From Geomonas azotofigens (GTDB lineage: Bacteria; Desulfobacterota; Desulfuromonadia; Geobacterales; Geobacteraceae), in NCBI RefSeq assembly GCF_018919395.1, contig NZ_JAHLME010000003.1, positions 744,001 to 808,000 of the forward strand: a stretch of 64,000 nucleotides of DNA, given 5' to 3'. The translations under genes were made by a program, and so were the position numbers. A model generated the notes under the pieces. The model was not told the origin of the DNA and searched no databases. It saw nothing but the letters and a program-made list of their open reading frames with translations. This document shows positions 1 to 7,984 of the stretch, piece by piece; position 1 is the first letter of the stretch, and every line of letters begins with the position of its first letter.

Positions 1-152
1 CCCCGTGGTCGGCCGGCTTCCTGTGCGTTCTTGTCGCTGCGGCCGCCTCGGCGGCGGGAGCGCTCTACTACATCTTCGTCGTCGCTCGCGACAACGAGAT
101 CGTCGCCTATAACCCGCAGACCTTCCTCGAGGAGAGGCGCAGAATCGGATGA
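1..152 (+). CDS. C-terminal end of a membrane protein (partial)
   Basis: Reading in the frame that ends at the TGA of 150-152 gives about 49 residues with no stop. They contain one hydrophobic segment (FLCVLVAAAASAAGALYYIF) followed by a short charged tail ending RRRIG. The stop overlaps the ATG of the next gene as ATGA, so the two are probably translationally coupled. The 5' end lies outside the window. The fragment is too short to assign a family; the tail after one helix would fit the last segment of a polytopic or single-span membrane protein encoded in the same operon as the radical SAM and Mo-enzyme genes. Confidence 0.6.
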   Translation, partial: PWSAGFLCVLVAAAASAAGALYYIFVVARDNEIVAYNPQTFLEERRRIG

Positions 153-1471
153 AGACACCTCCCGAACAGATAATCAGGGAAACGCAGAGCGTCTGCCCCG
201 TATGCCTGGCCCAATTGCCGGCGGTGATCTACGAGACCCGCGACGGCGAGGTGCACATGTCCAAGGAGTGCCCGGTCCACGGCCCCTGCGACGTCTACCT
301 CTGGCCGGACGCCGAGCGGTATCGCTGGCATGCCGGCATGGGGCTCCCCTCGTTCACCCGCGCCCCGCAGACCGACACCCGGAACGGCTGCCCGCTCGAC
401 TGCGGACTGTGCCCCGGGCACGAGCGCAGCATCACCCTCCCCGAGGTGGAGGTGACCTGGCGCTGCAACCTCTCCTGCCCCGTCTGCTTCATGTTCGACG
501 GCGAGGTCCCGGCGGATCCTTCCCTTGAGGAGTTGCAGTCGATGTTCGCGTCGATTGTTGCCATCGATGGGCAAAATCTGCCCATCCAGCTCACCGGGGG
601 AGAGCCGACGGTCCGCGACGACCTGGACGAAGTGATACGGCTCGCCCGCCGCTGCGGCCTGGTTGCCGTGGAGCTAAACACCAACGGCCTGGTGATCGGC
701 CGTGACCGTGACTACCTGCGACGGCTGAAGGATGCCGGCTTGACCGACGTCTATCTCCAGTTGGACGGGCTCGATCCGGAAACGACGGTGCAACTGCGCG
801 GCAGGGACGTCTTCGCCGGGAAGATGCAGGCCATCGAAAATTGCCGCGCCGAGGGGATCCCGGTGGTCCTCTCCGTCGCCGTCGTCAGCGGGGTGAATGA
901 CGGAGAACTGGGGGGACTGATCCGCTTCTGCATGGACAACCTAGACGTCGTCAAGGGGCTGGCCCTGCAGCCGGCCTTCCACTCCGGGAGATTCGAGGTG
1001 GGAGACGCCGTCAGGCGACTCTCCCTGGCGGACGTGGCGCAGCTCGTGTCCCGGCAGAGCCGCGGCAGGATCGAGCCGGGCGATTTCTGGCCGGTGGCGA
1101 GCAGCCACCCCTTGTGCTACGGCTCCACCTTCCTGGTCGGGAAGGGGGAGGACTACCACCCGTTCACCCGCGGCCTCGGGGAAGAGGAGTTCCGCAGCCT
1201 GCTGGACCGCAGGAGTCCGCAGGGAGCCGCCTACAGCGACGTCATCGCCGGTCTGACCGGCGAGACCGGCTCCGCCGTCGGGCTCCCCATCCTGATCATG
1301 GAATACATGGACGCCTGGACCATGGATCTGGAGCGGGCCCGGGGGTGCAACCTCGCGGTAACCGTGGCCGACGGCAGGGCGATCCCGTTTTGCGTGTACC
1401 ACCTGACCGACGCCGTCGGCAACAGGCTGCACCCGCACGGGGGAAGGGGGCGTCATGGCCGATGTGCGTAG
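149..1471 (+). CDS. Radical SAM protein, tetraether-lipid-synthase (Tes/MJ0619)-like
   Basis: 440 residues. The canonical radical SAM CX3CX2C motif is CNLSCPVC (C106, C110, C113), followed by an LTGGEPT motif for SAM binding. Before it lie a CPVC knuckle (C16, C19) with later cysteines (C41, C47), and a second cluster CPLDCGLCPGH (C81, C85, C88). This layout of an N-terminal metal knuckle, a CxxDCGxCxxH cluster and then the radical SAM motif is what I recall of the archaeal tetraether synthase family, which couples lipid chains by C-C bonds. The substrate here is unknown. The start overlaps the upstream stop (ATGA), and the 3' end overlaps the Mo-enzyme gene by 17 bases, implying joint expression. 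Family placement is by motif recall, so the function is tentative. Confidence 0.75.
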   Translation: MKTPPEQIIRETQSVCPVCLAQLPAVIYETRDGEVHMSKECPVHGPCDVYLWPDAERYRWHAGMGLPSFTRAPQTDTRNGCPLDCGLCPGHERSITLPEVEVTWRCNLSCPVCFMFDGEVPADPSLEELQSMFASIVAIDGQNLPIQLTGGEPTVRDDLDEVIRLARRCGLVAVELNTNGLVIGRDRDYLRRLKDAGLTDVYLQLDGLDPETTVQLRGRDVFAGKMQAIENCRAEGIPVVLSVAVVSGVNDGELGGLIRFCMDNLDVVKGLALQPAFHSGRFEVGDAVRRLSLADVAQLVSRQSRGRIEPGDFWPVASSHPLCYGSTFLVGKGEDYHPFTRGLGEEEFRSLLDRRSPQGAAYSDVIAGLTGETGSAVGLPILIMEYMDAWTMDLERARGCNLAVTVADGRAIPFCVYHLTDAVGNRLHPHGGRGRHGRCA

Positions 1472-4145
1472 GGCCAACTGCCAGTTGTGCGGCTATTTCT
1501 GCGGGGTGAAGGTCACCACCGACGGGGCCGGACGGATCACCGCGGTGCGCCCCGACCCCGAGCGCTACCCCTACGACCCCGCGGTGATGGCCGGCTGCCG
1601 GCGCTTCGCGGCGAACCTGGAGATCCTCAACCACCCGGCGCGCATCAACCATCCCCTGAAGCGCTCTGGCAAACGCGGCAGCGGAAAATGGGAGCGGGTC
1701 ACCTGGGAGCAGGCGCTGGCCGAAATCACGGGGAGGCTGCAGGAACTGAAAGGTGCCTACGGCGCCGAGACGCTCGCCACCTGCATCAGCGCCCCCCACA
1801 CCGTCTACTGGCCGATGCACCGCTTCCTGAACCTTTGGGGCTCCCCCAACAACATTGGCATGGGGATCGTCTGCTGGAACCCGAGGATCTGGGTCAACAC
1901 GCTGACGTGCGGCTGGCCCGTCGACGACGAGCTGCAGCCCGGACTGACCCGGTGCGCCATCATCTGGGGCGTCAACCCCGCCCAGTCGGACCGCTCCGTG
2001 TTCTGGAAGAACCTGCACGCCTTCGCCAAGGGGGGAGGCAAGCTGGTGGTCGTAGATCCGCGCCGCACCGAGACGGCGCGGCTGACCGACGACTGGGTGT
2101 CGGTCCGGCCGGGAACCGACGGCGCGCTGGCGCTGGCCATGCTGCACGTCATCCTGGCCGAGGGGCTTGAGGACCGCGACTTCGTACGCGACTGGTGCTC
2201 CGGCTTCGATGCCTTGGCGCAGCGGGTGCGGCAATACCCTCCCGAATGGGCCGCGTCGATATGCGGTGTACCGGCGGCCGAGATCCGGCGCATCGCGCGG
2301 CTTTACGCCGGGTCGAAACCCGCATCGATCTACACCGGGCTGGGCATCGACCAGAGCGGGCTGAACTGCACGCAAACCCTGAGGACCATCGCCATCCTGC
2401 GGGCCGTCACCGGCAACATCGATCTGCCCGGCGCCTCGCTTATGAACGACGGCTCCGACTTCGTTTCCGAAGTGGAGTTGGAGCTGAACCACCTGATGCC
2501 CGAGGAGCAAAAGCGCAAGAAACTGGGCGCCGGACTCTTTCCGCTGCAGCGGCACGAGGGGTACCGGAAGATGCTCGAATCGACCATGCGCCACGGCAAG
2601 CAGTTGCCGGCACGGTACATGACCTCGGCCCACCCCGGCCTCGCTTGGCAGGCGATGATCAGCGGCGATCCCTACCCGATCCGCGCGCTGATCTGCATGG
2701 CGAGCAACCCGATGCTGTGCCAGGCCGACACCAGGAAGGTGCATCGGGCGCTTTCCGGCCTCGACCTGCTGGTCACGCTGGAGAAGTTCCTGACTCCCAC
2801 GGCGATGCTGGCCGATTACGTCCTGCCGGTGACCGGCGGCTTCGAGCAGCCGGTGGTCCAGATGAACGGCGGGGTGGCCAACATCCTTTACGGCGGCGAA
2901 GCGGCGATCAGGCCGCTTTATGAGCGCCGCACCGACTTCGAATTCTGGATGGAGCTGGGCAAGCGCTTGGGACAACAGCGGTACTGGCCCTGGGAAACCC
3001 TGTCGCACGCCATGGACGATATCCTGTCTCCCACCGGGCTCACCTGGGGCGAGTTCTGCGAAACCGGCCTCTATGCACCGGAGCCGGCGTACCTGAAATA
3101 CCTGGAATCCGGTTTCGCGACTCCCAGCGGCAAGGTGGAGCTCTATTCCTCGCTGCTGGCCGAGGCGGGACACGATCCGCTCCCTTCTTTCCGGATCACC
3201 CCCGATCCCGGCGACGCGGGGGAATTGCAGTTGATCACCGGGGTGCGCAGGCAGCCTTATTACTCCTCCGAGTTTCGCCAGGTGGAGAGTCTGCGCCGGC
3301 GGCGCCCGGAGCCTCTCGCCGAGATGGCCGCCGAAACCGCCGCTTCGCTTGAGTTGAACGACGGCGATCTCGTCTGGATCCAGACCGCGAAGGGGCGCAT
3401 CCGTCACCGTCTGCGCATAAAGGAGATGTACCCCGGCACGGTAAGCGTCGAGCTGGGGTGGTGGTTCCCGGAACGGGCGGCAGCGGAACCGGAGCTGGGC
3501 GGGGTTTGGGAGGCCAACGCCAACGTGCTCACCTCCGCCGACGTCGACCACTGCGACCCTATTCTCGGCCAGTGGAGCTTCCGCGGCATCCCCTGCCGGG
3601 TCTACCGGGCCCTGGACCTGGAGAGAACCGAGGTGCGCCAGGCCGGAGCGCAGGATTGGGCGGGGGTAATGGAACTCCTTGCGGCCAGCGACATGGACTG
3701 CTCCGCGGTTCCAGTCGAGGAGTTTTTCGTTCTTGTGCAGGGGCTGGAAATCCTGGCGGCGGTGCGCCTGGAGGAAGGTAGCGACTCCGTCATGATACGC
3801 CCCATCGTCGTCGCCGACGGCTATCGCGGCCAGGGGGGCGGGCGGCATCTGCTGGAGCGGGTCCTCCCCCGGCACACGGCGACCCTTCTGGTGGCGCGGG
3901 GCGGGGCGGTGGATTTCTACACGAGGCTCGGCTTCACGAGAACTTCCTGGAACGGTATCCCCTCGCATCAGGTGGAGGAGTGCAAGGTTTGTCCGGACAG
4001 GCAGGCTTGCTCGCCGCTTCCGCTGGTGCGGTACCCGGTTGCGGCCCCCTCCGAGGGGCAATCCCCGGCCCCTTACCGTACCGGCCGCGATCCGGGAGCG
4101 TCGTCCGAAGAGCCCGGCGCCGCGCGGGGGGGCGCATGCGGTTGA
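1455..4145 (+). CDS. Acetylene-hydratase-like Mo/W-bisPGD oxidoreductase with C-terminal GNAT domain
   Basis: 896 residues. The N-terminus holds a [4Fe-4S] site, C9-x2-C12-x3-C16 with C48. The molybdopterin oxidoreductase body and dinucleotide-binding domain run to about residue 715. Several stretches match my memory of Pelobacter acetylene hydratase (RFLNLWGSPN, ATPSGKVELYSS, ILSPTGLTW), and C140 falls where that enzyme has its metal ligand C141. However, the catalytic Asp13 position is Gly here, so acetylene hydration is doubtful. There is no Tat signal, so the enzyme is probably cytoplasmic. Residues about 720-860 form a GNAT domain with the acetyl-CoA loop RGQGGG and a tail CKVCPDRQAC reminiscent of ArsN2-type acetyltransferases. 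The nearby MobA and MobB suit a bis-MGD cofactor. The substrate is unknown. Confidence 0.85.
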   Translation: MADVRRANCQLCGYFCGVKVTTDGAGRITAVRPDPERYPYDPAVMAGCRRFAANLEILNHPARINHPLKRSGKRGSGKWERVTWEQALAEITGRLQELKGAYGAETLATCISAPHTVYWPMHRFLNLWGSPNNIGMGIVCWNPRIWVNTLTCGWPVDDELQPGLTRCAIIWGVNPAQSDRSVFWKNLHAFAKGGGKLVVVDPRRTETARLTDDWVSVRPGTDGALALAMLHVILAEGLEDRDFVRDWCSGFDALAQRVRQYPPEWAASICGVPAAEIRRIARLYAGSKPASIYTGLGIDQSGLNCTQTLRTIAILRAVTGNIDLPGASLMNDGSDFVSEVELELNHLMPEEQKRKKLGAGLFPLQRHEGYRKMLESTMRHGKQLPARYMTSAHPGLAWQAMISGDPYPIRALICMASNPMLCQADTRKVHRALSGLDLLVTLEKFLTPTAMLADYVLPVTGGFEQPVVQMNGGVANILYGGEAAIRPLYERRTDFEFWMELGKRLGQQRYWPWETLSHAMDDILSPTGLTWGEFCETGLYAPEPAYLKYLESGFATPSGKVELYSSLLAEAGHDPLPSFRITPDPGDAGELQLITGVRRQPYYSSEFRQVESLRRRRPEPLAEMAAETAASLELNDGDLVWIQTAKGRIRHRLRIKEMYPGTVSVELGWWFPERAAAEPELGGVWEANANVLTSADVDHCDPILGQWSFRGIPCRVYRALDLERTEVRQAGAQDWAGVMELLAASDMDCSAVPVEEFFVLVQGLEILAAVRLEEGSDSVMIRPIVVADGYRGQGGGRHLLERVLPRHTATLLVARGGAVDFYTRLGFTRTSWNGIPSHQVEECKVCPDRQACSPLPLVRYPVAAPSEGQSPAPYRTGRDPGASSEEPGAARGGACG

Positions 4146-4552
4146 AAGAAGGAGATCGCCTGAGGATAAGCGACATGGGCCGGATACTCGGCATCAGCAC
4201 CAGAGCCATCAGGCTGTACGAGGAGCTGGGACTGGTGGCACCACCCAAGCGGACCGAGGGACGGATCAGGTACTACGAGAAGAGTGACGAAAGGCGCTTC
4301 AAGTTCGTGCTGAAGCTGAAGGCACTTGGACTTTCGTTGGAGGAGATGAAGGAACTGGCGGACCTCTGCAGACACGAACGGTTCCCGGCGCAGCCCGCAC
4401 CGCGTCTTTTGGAAGTGCTGGACGGCCACCTGGCCGGGATCCGGGACCGGGTAGAGAAGCTCAAGTCGCTGGAAACCGACATCTGCGATTTTCGCAAGCA
4501 GGTGGGGGGCGATCATGGGGAGTGCACGCTGGTACAAAGGAGAAAGTTATGA
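4136..4552 (+). CDS. MerR-family transcriptional regulator
   Basis: 138 residues from the ATG at 4136, which overlaps the end of the oxidoreductase gene. A longer in-frame extension exists but runs through that gene and is not needed. The N-terminal winged HTH is recognisable (RISDMGRILGISTRAIRLYEELGLV, about residues 9-33), followed by the RYYEKSDERRFKFVLKLKALG segment and a long dimerisation helix. Cysteines at the C-terminal side (LCRHERF, DICDF) could bind metal, but there is no classical MerR metal-site spacing. It is embedded between the Mo enzyme and a DUF2064 gene (ATGA overlap), so it probably regulates this operon; the effector is unknown. Confidence 0.85.
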   Translation: MRLKEGDRLRISDMGRILGISTRAIRLYEELGLVAPPKRTEGRIRYYEKSDERRFKFVLKLKALGLSLEEMKELADLCRHERFPAQPAPRLLEVLDGHLAGIRDRVEKLKSLETDICDFRKQVGGDHGECTLVQRRKL

Positions 4553-5373
4553 AGAAAAACGCCCTGCTGTTGTTCACCAAGTATCCCCAACCCGGGGTGA
4601 CCAAAACCCGGCTCATCGAGGAGAACGGCGGCGCCCTGACGCCGGAACAGGCCGCCGAACTTTACCGGGCGATGGTCCTGGACACCGCCGAAGTCGGACT
4701 GCATGCCCTGGAGCGGTGCCGCGGATCCCGTAACGCCGCCTACGACCTCTACGTGTCGTCTTCCCCCGAGGAGGATCTCCCCAAGGTCGAGGCCATGTTT
4801 CGCTCCGCCTTCCCCCGCGCCGAGATCGGCTGCATCTGCGACAGGGGGAGTAATTTCGACGAGCATTTCAACGACAGCTATCGGCAGCTGTTCGCCAAAG
4901 GGTACGACTCGGTGATCTGCATCGGCGGGGATCTCCCCTGCATAACGCCCGACCTGATCGTCCGCTCCTTCGACTGGCTCACGGCCAACGATGCCGCCTC
5001 TTCGACCGGGGCCATGGTGTTGGCGCCGTGTCAGGCCGCCGGCGTTTCCCTGGTCGGCGTCACCAGGAGCGCCGGAGTCGACTTCACCGGTGTCTTTTAC
5101 AATACCGCCGGTGTTTCCGCACTCGACGCCCTGATACAGATCGCGCAGGGGAGGGAAATCCCCACCGCGCTGTACGAGGCCCTGTTCGACGTCGACTACA
5201 TGGAGGATCTGGCCCACATCATGGCGGTGATCAACGCGACGGCCTACACGGCGCAGCACCAGCCGGAGATCAAGGTTCCCGAAAGGACCAGCACGCTGAT
5301 CGCGCAACTGGGATTGGTGACCAGCACCCCCCCCAACACCTCCCACGACCCAAGGAGCAGGATCGATGGTTGA
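4549..5373 (+). CDS. DUF2064 / TIGR04282-type GT-A nucleotidyl- or glycosyltransferase-like protein
   Basis: 274 residues. The start at 4549 overlaps the MerR stop as ATGA and has AAAGGAG just upstream. The N-terminus LLLFTKYPQPGVTKTRL is the hallmark of DUF2064 proteins, a GT-A fold family related to CofC-type nucleotidyltransferases. The segment ICIGGDLPCITPDLI supplies the usual metal/nucleotide-binding aspartate region. The C-terminal ~100 residues are less typical. The position inside a molybdopterin-enzyme operon suggests a role in modifying a cofactor or small molecule, but no substrate can be read from sequence. The end overlaps the following ferredoxin-DUF169 gene by 8 bases. Confidence 0.8.
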   Translation: MKKNALLLFTKYPQPGVTKTRLIEENGGALTPEQAAELYRAMVLDTAEVGLHALERCRGSRNAAYDLYVSSSPEEDLPKVEAMFRSAFPRAEIGCICDRGSNFDEHFNDSYRQLFAKGYDSVICIGGDLPCITPDLIVRSFDWLTANDAASSTGAMVLAPCQAAGVSLVGVTRSAGVDFTGVFYNTAGVSALDALIQIAQGREIPTALYEALFDVDYMEDLAHIMAVINATAYTAQHQPEIKVPERTSTLIAQLGLVTSTPPNTSHDPRSRIDG

Positions 5374-6337
5374 TATCGATTTCGACCTGGAAAGATGCAG
5401 TCGCTGCGGCCTTTGCGCCGAGCTCTGTCCCAAGGAGGTCTTCTCCTTCGAGGCCGGAGCGGTACCGGGCGTGGTCCGTGCCGAGGAGTGCTGCGCCTGC
5501 ATGACCTGCTCCGGTAAGTGCCCGAGCGGCGCCTTAACCGTCTCCGAGCGGGAGCCGGCGCACCGGTACCTCGACGGCGGTAACGAGAGCGCCTTCGTGC
5601 CGCTCTCCGAGGCAGAGGTGGCGCAGTACGTTTCCCTGTCGGAGACCCTCGAGGAAATCCTCATGCTGCGCTCGAAGCCGGTGGCCATCACCCTGATCCG
5701 CGCGGGGGAGCCGCTGCCGCATCTGCCCGTCCCCCGGCACAGCCTGCGCTACTGCCAGGCGCTCATAATGGCCAGGCGCGGCATCACGACGCTCATGCCG
5801 GCTGAGTCCCACTCCTGTCCGGACGGCGCGTCCATACTCGGCCTGGGCAAGGTGCCGCGCAAGCTGGCGACGGGGGAGATCTACGTGCAGTTGGGTAAGC
5901 TCGCCACGAAAGAGGTGGCGCGGCAGATGGTGGCAGAAAGACCCGCCCTGCCGGAGGGCTCCATGCGGGCCACTCTTTTGACCCCGCTGGCCAAACCGGT
6001 TATGACCCCCGACGTGGTGGCGGTGATTGCGCCTCCCGAGACCGTCATGTGGCTGTGCATGGCCTCGACCTACTTCACCGGGAAGAGGTCGAGCTTTCAG
6101 ATGAGCTCGTACAACGCCCAGTGCGTCGAGACCACCCTGTATCCGTACACCACGGGGGAGATGAACACCTCGCTCGGCTGTTACGGCTGCCGCGCCATCT
6201 CGGATCTGGGGGAGGAGATGATGTTCATCGGCATCCCCCTGAAAATGATGCCGACCTTGATCGAGGGGCTGCGCCATCTGGGCAAGAAGGCGATCAGGGA
6301 TTGCCGCGCCAAGGTCTACCTGCCGCCGCTTGTCTGA
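5366..6337 (+). CDS. Ferredoxin-DUF169 fusion protein
   Basis: 323 residues. Residues about 8-65 are a two-cluster ferredoxin: CSRCGLCAELCP and CCACMTCSGKCP each give CX2CX2CX3CP for a [4Fe-4S] cluster. The remainder matches the DUF169 family of anaerobes, with several conserved cysteines (SCPDGAS, CYGCRAISDLGEE). DUF169 has no settled function; the fused ferredoxin suggests electron transfer. Overlap with the upstream gene argues for co-translation. It could act as electron carrier for the Mo/W oxidoreductase or the radical SAM enzyme, which is inference from neighbourhood only. Confidence 0.85.
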   Translation: MVDIDFDLERCSRCGLCAELCPKEVFSFEAGAVPGVVRAEECCACMTCSGKCPSGALTVSEREPAHRYLDGGNESAFVPLSEAEVAQYVSLSETLEEILMLRSKPVAITLIRAGEPLPHLPVPRHSLRYCQALIMARRGITTLMPAESHSCPDGASILGLGKVPRKLATGEIYVQLGKLATKEVARQMVAERPALPEGSMRATLLTPLAKPVMTPDVVAVIAPPETVMWLCMASTYFTGKRSSFQMSSYNAQCVETTLYPYTTGEMNTSLGCYGCRAISDLGEEMMFIGIPLKMMPTLIEGLRHLGKKAIRDCRAKVYLPPLV

Positions 6338-6384
6338 CTCGACGGGGGCTCTGCTGCGAATCCCGGTGCAATGTGAGGTGACAC

Positions 6385-6756
6385 GTGAAACTCGCGGAGA
6401 TACTGGCAGGAAAAAAGTTGGCGGCACGCTCCAAGGTCTGGCTTGAGCTCGACGGCCACCCTTTCTTCGGCGAGGGGCGCTACATGGTGCTCAGAACCAT
6501 CGAGCGCCAAGGGTCGCTGGCCAGGGCTTCCGAGGAGACCGGCATCCCGTACCGCAGGATGAGGGGCGCGATCTATGCGATGGAGCGGGCCATCGGGGTT
6601 CCGCTGGTGGTGAGATCGCGCGGAGGGGCATCGGGAGGGGGCGCCGCGCTGAGCGAGGCGGCGCGCGAGCTGATGCGGCTGTTCGAAAAACAGGAAGAAG
6701 GGATCCGGGAGAGGGTGAACCAACTGCACCGCCTGGCTTTCGGAGAGCAGGGTTGA
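6385..6756 (+). CDS. ModE-like N-terminal HTH protein without molybdate-binding domain
   Basis: 123 residues from a GTG at 6385 preceded by GAGGTG. The sequence (WLELDGHPFFGEGRYMVLRTIERQGSLARASEETGIPYRRMRGAIYAMERAIGVPLVVRS, shown in part) is the LysR-like winged HTH of ModE, including the GGASGGGAALSEAARELM segment that ends that domain. Full ModE (about 260 residues) carries two C-terminal MOP/TOBE domains that bind molybdate; they are absent here. Such short ModE proteins are common and may sense metal through a partner or not at all. It sits immediately ahead of moeA, so regulation of the Moco genes is the obvious inference. Confidence 0.85.
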   Translation: MKLAEILAGKKLAARSKVWLELDGHPFFGEGRYMVLRTIERQGSLARASEETGIPYRRMRGAIYAMERAIGVPLVVRSRGGASGGGAALSEAARELMRLFEKQEEGIRERVNQLHRLAFGEQG

Positions 6757-6781
6757 CCACGGGTCGGCAAGGGAGTCTGTC

Positions 6782-7975
6782 ATGATCAGTATCTATGAAG
6801 CACAACAAGTCATCTTGCAACATGTGGCCCCGCTTCCCCGGGAGGAGATCGATCTGCTGCAGGGGCTGGGCAGGATCATCGCCGAGGACGTCGCGGCACC
6901 CTGGGACGTCCCCACCGCCGATAATTCCGCGATGGACGGCTACGCCTTTTCCCACGAGTCGCTCCAGAGCAACCGCCTGAAGGTGACCGGCTTTCTCCCG
7001 GCGGGGATGAAAAGAAGCACCCCGGTCCTGGCTGGAGAAGCCATTAAGATCATGACCGGCGCCCCCATCCCGTCCGGATGCGACACCGTCGTACCTATCG
7101 AGGAGGTCGTCGATTTGGGCGATGAGATCAGGCTGCAGGGGGACGTCAAGCCGGGCGCCCACGTCAGAAGGAGGGGAGACACCATCCGGGAGGGGGAAGT
7201 GGTGATCGCCGCCGGAACCACGCTGCACGCGTCGCAAAGCGGGCTGCTGGCCTCGCTGGGGCGCACCCGGGTCGCCACCTATGGCAGGCCCAGGGTCGCC
7301 GTCATCGCCACCGGCGACGAACTGGTCGAGGCCGGCTCCGTGCCGGAGGGGGCCGCGGTGGTCAACAGCAACAGCCACAGCATCGCCATGCAGATCCTGG
7401 AAGCCGGAGCCGAGCCGGTCGTCCTTGGCATCGCCAGGGACACCAGGGAGGCGACCCGCGAGATGCTGCTGCGCGGCCTCGAGGCCGACGTCGTCATCAC
7501 CAGCGGCGGTGTTTCGGTGGGCGATTGCGACTACGTCAAGGAGGTGGTCGAGGAACTGTCGGGAGAGCTCCTGTTCTGGAAGGTGAACATCAAGCCGGGC
7601 AAGCCGACCGCCTTCGGGATGTTGCGCGGCAAGCCGTTCTTCGGACTCCCCGGCAACCCGGTCGCCACTATGATCGCCTTCGAGCAGTTCGTCCGTCCCG
7701 CCCTGCTGAAAATGATGGGACATGTCTCCCTGTTCAGGCCTGTGGTCAGGGCCACCGTGACTGAAGGGTTTCGTAACGACGGCGAGCGCCCGCACCTGGT
7801 GCTTTGCCGGCTCGCCGCGCAGGAGGGGCGGCACGTCGCCTCGATCAGCAGGGCCCAGGGCTCGTCCAACCTCCTCACCATGGCGCGGGCCAACGGGGTG
7901 ATCGAGGTCGCCCCGGGTGGCTGCCTCGTGCCGGAGACGGAGATCGAGGTGACGCTGCTGACCGGCCGCGTCTAG
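6782..7975 (+). CDS. moeA: Molybdopterin molybdenumtransferase MoeA
   Basis: 397 residues, the normal length. MoeA inserts molybdate (or tungstate) into adenylylated molybdopterin in the cytoplasm. Recognisable motifs are DNSAMDGYAF near residue 47, VPIEEVV, the ATGDELVEAG segment, the MoCF-biosynthesis motif TSGGVSVGDCDYVKEV and GLPGNPVATM in the MoaB/Mog-like domain. A C-terminal domain IV follows. AGGGAG-like bases precede the ATG. It is followed 9 bases later by moaA. In a genome with both Mo and W enzymes this copy may be dedicated to the local oxidoreductase; that is inference. Confidence 0.95.
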   Translation: MISIYEAQQVILQHVAPLPREEIDLLQGLGRIIAEDVAAPWDVPTADNSAMDGYAFSHESLQSNRLKVTGFLPAGMKRSTPVLAGEAIKIMTGAPIPSGCDTVVPIEEVVDLGDEIRLQGDVKPGAHVRRRGDTIREGEVVIAAGTTLHASQSGLLASLGRTRVATYGRPRVAVIATGDELVEAGSVPEGAAVVNSNSHSIAMQILEAGAEPVVLGIARDTREATREMLLRGLEADVVITSGGVSVGDCDYVKEVVEELSGELLFWKVNIKPGKPTAFGMLRGKPFFGLPGNPVATMIAFEQFVRPALLKMMGHVSLFRPVVRATVTEGFRNDGERPHLVLCRLAAQEGRHVASISRAQGSSNLLTMARANGVIEVAPGGCLVPETEIEVTLLTGRV

Positions 7976-7984
7976 AGAGGTTTT

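Noticed and set aside
1296-4061. A 921-codon open frame on the minus strand opposite the Mo oxidoreductase
   Set aside because: Low-complexity Pro/Arg/Gly/His-rich translation with no domain; a mirror of high-GC codon bias in the real gene.
5366-6337. Interpretation of the ferredoxin-DUF169 protein as a benzoyl-CoA reductase subunit
   Set aside because: Only the ferredoxin part would fit; the rest is DUF169 and no other bam/bcr genes are present.
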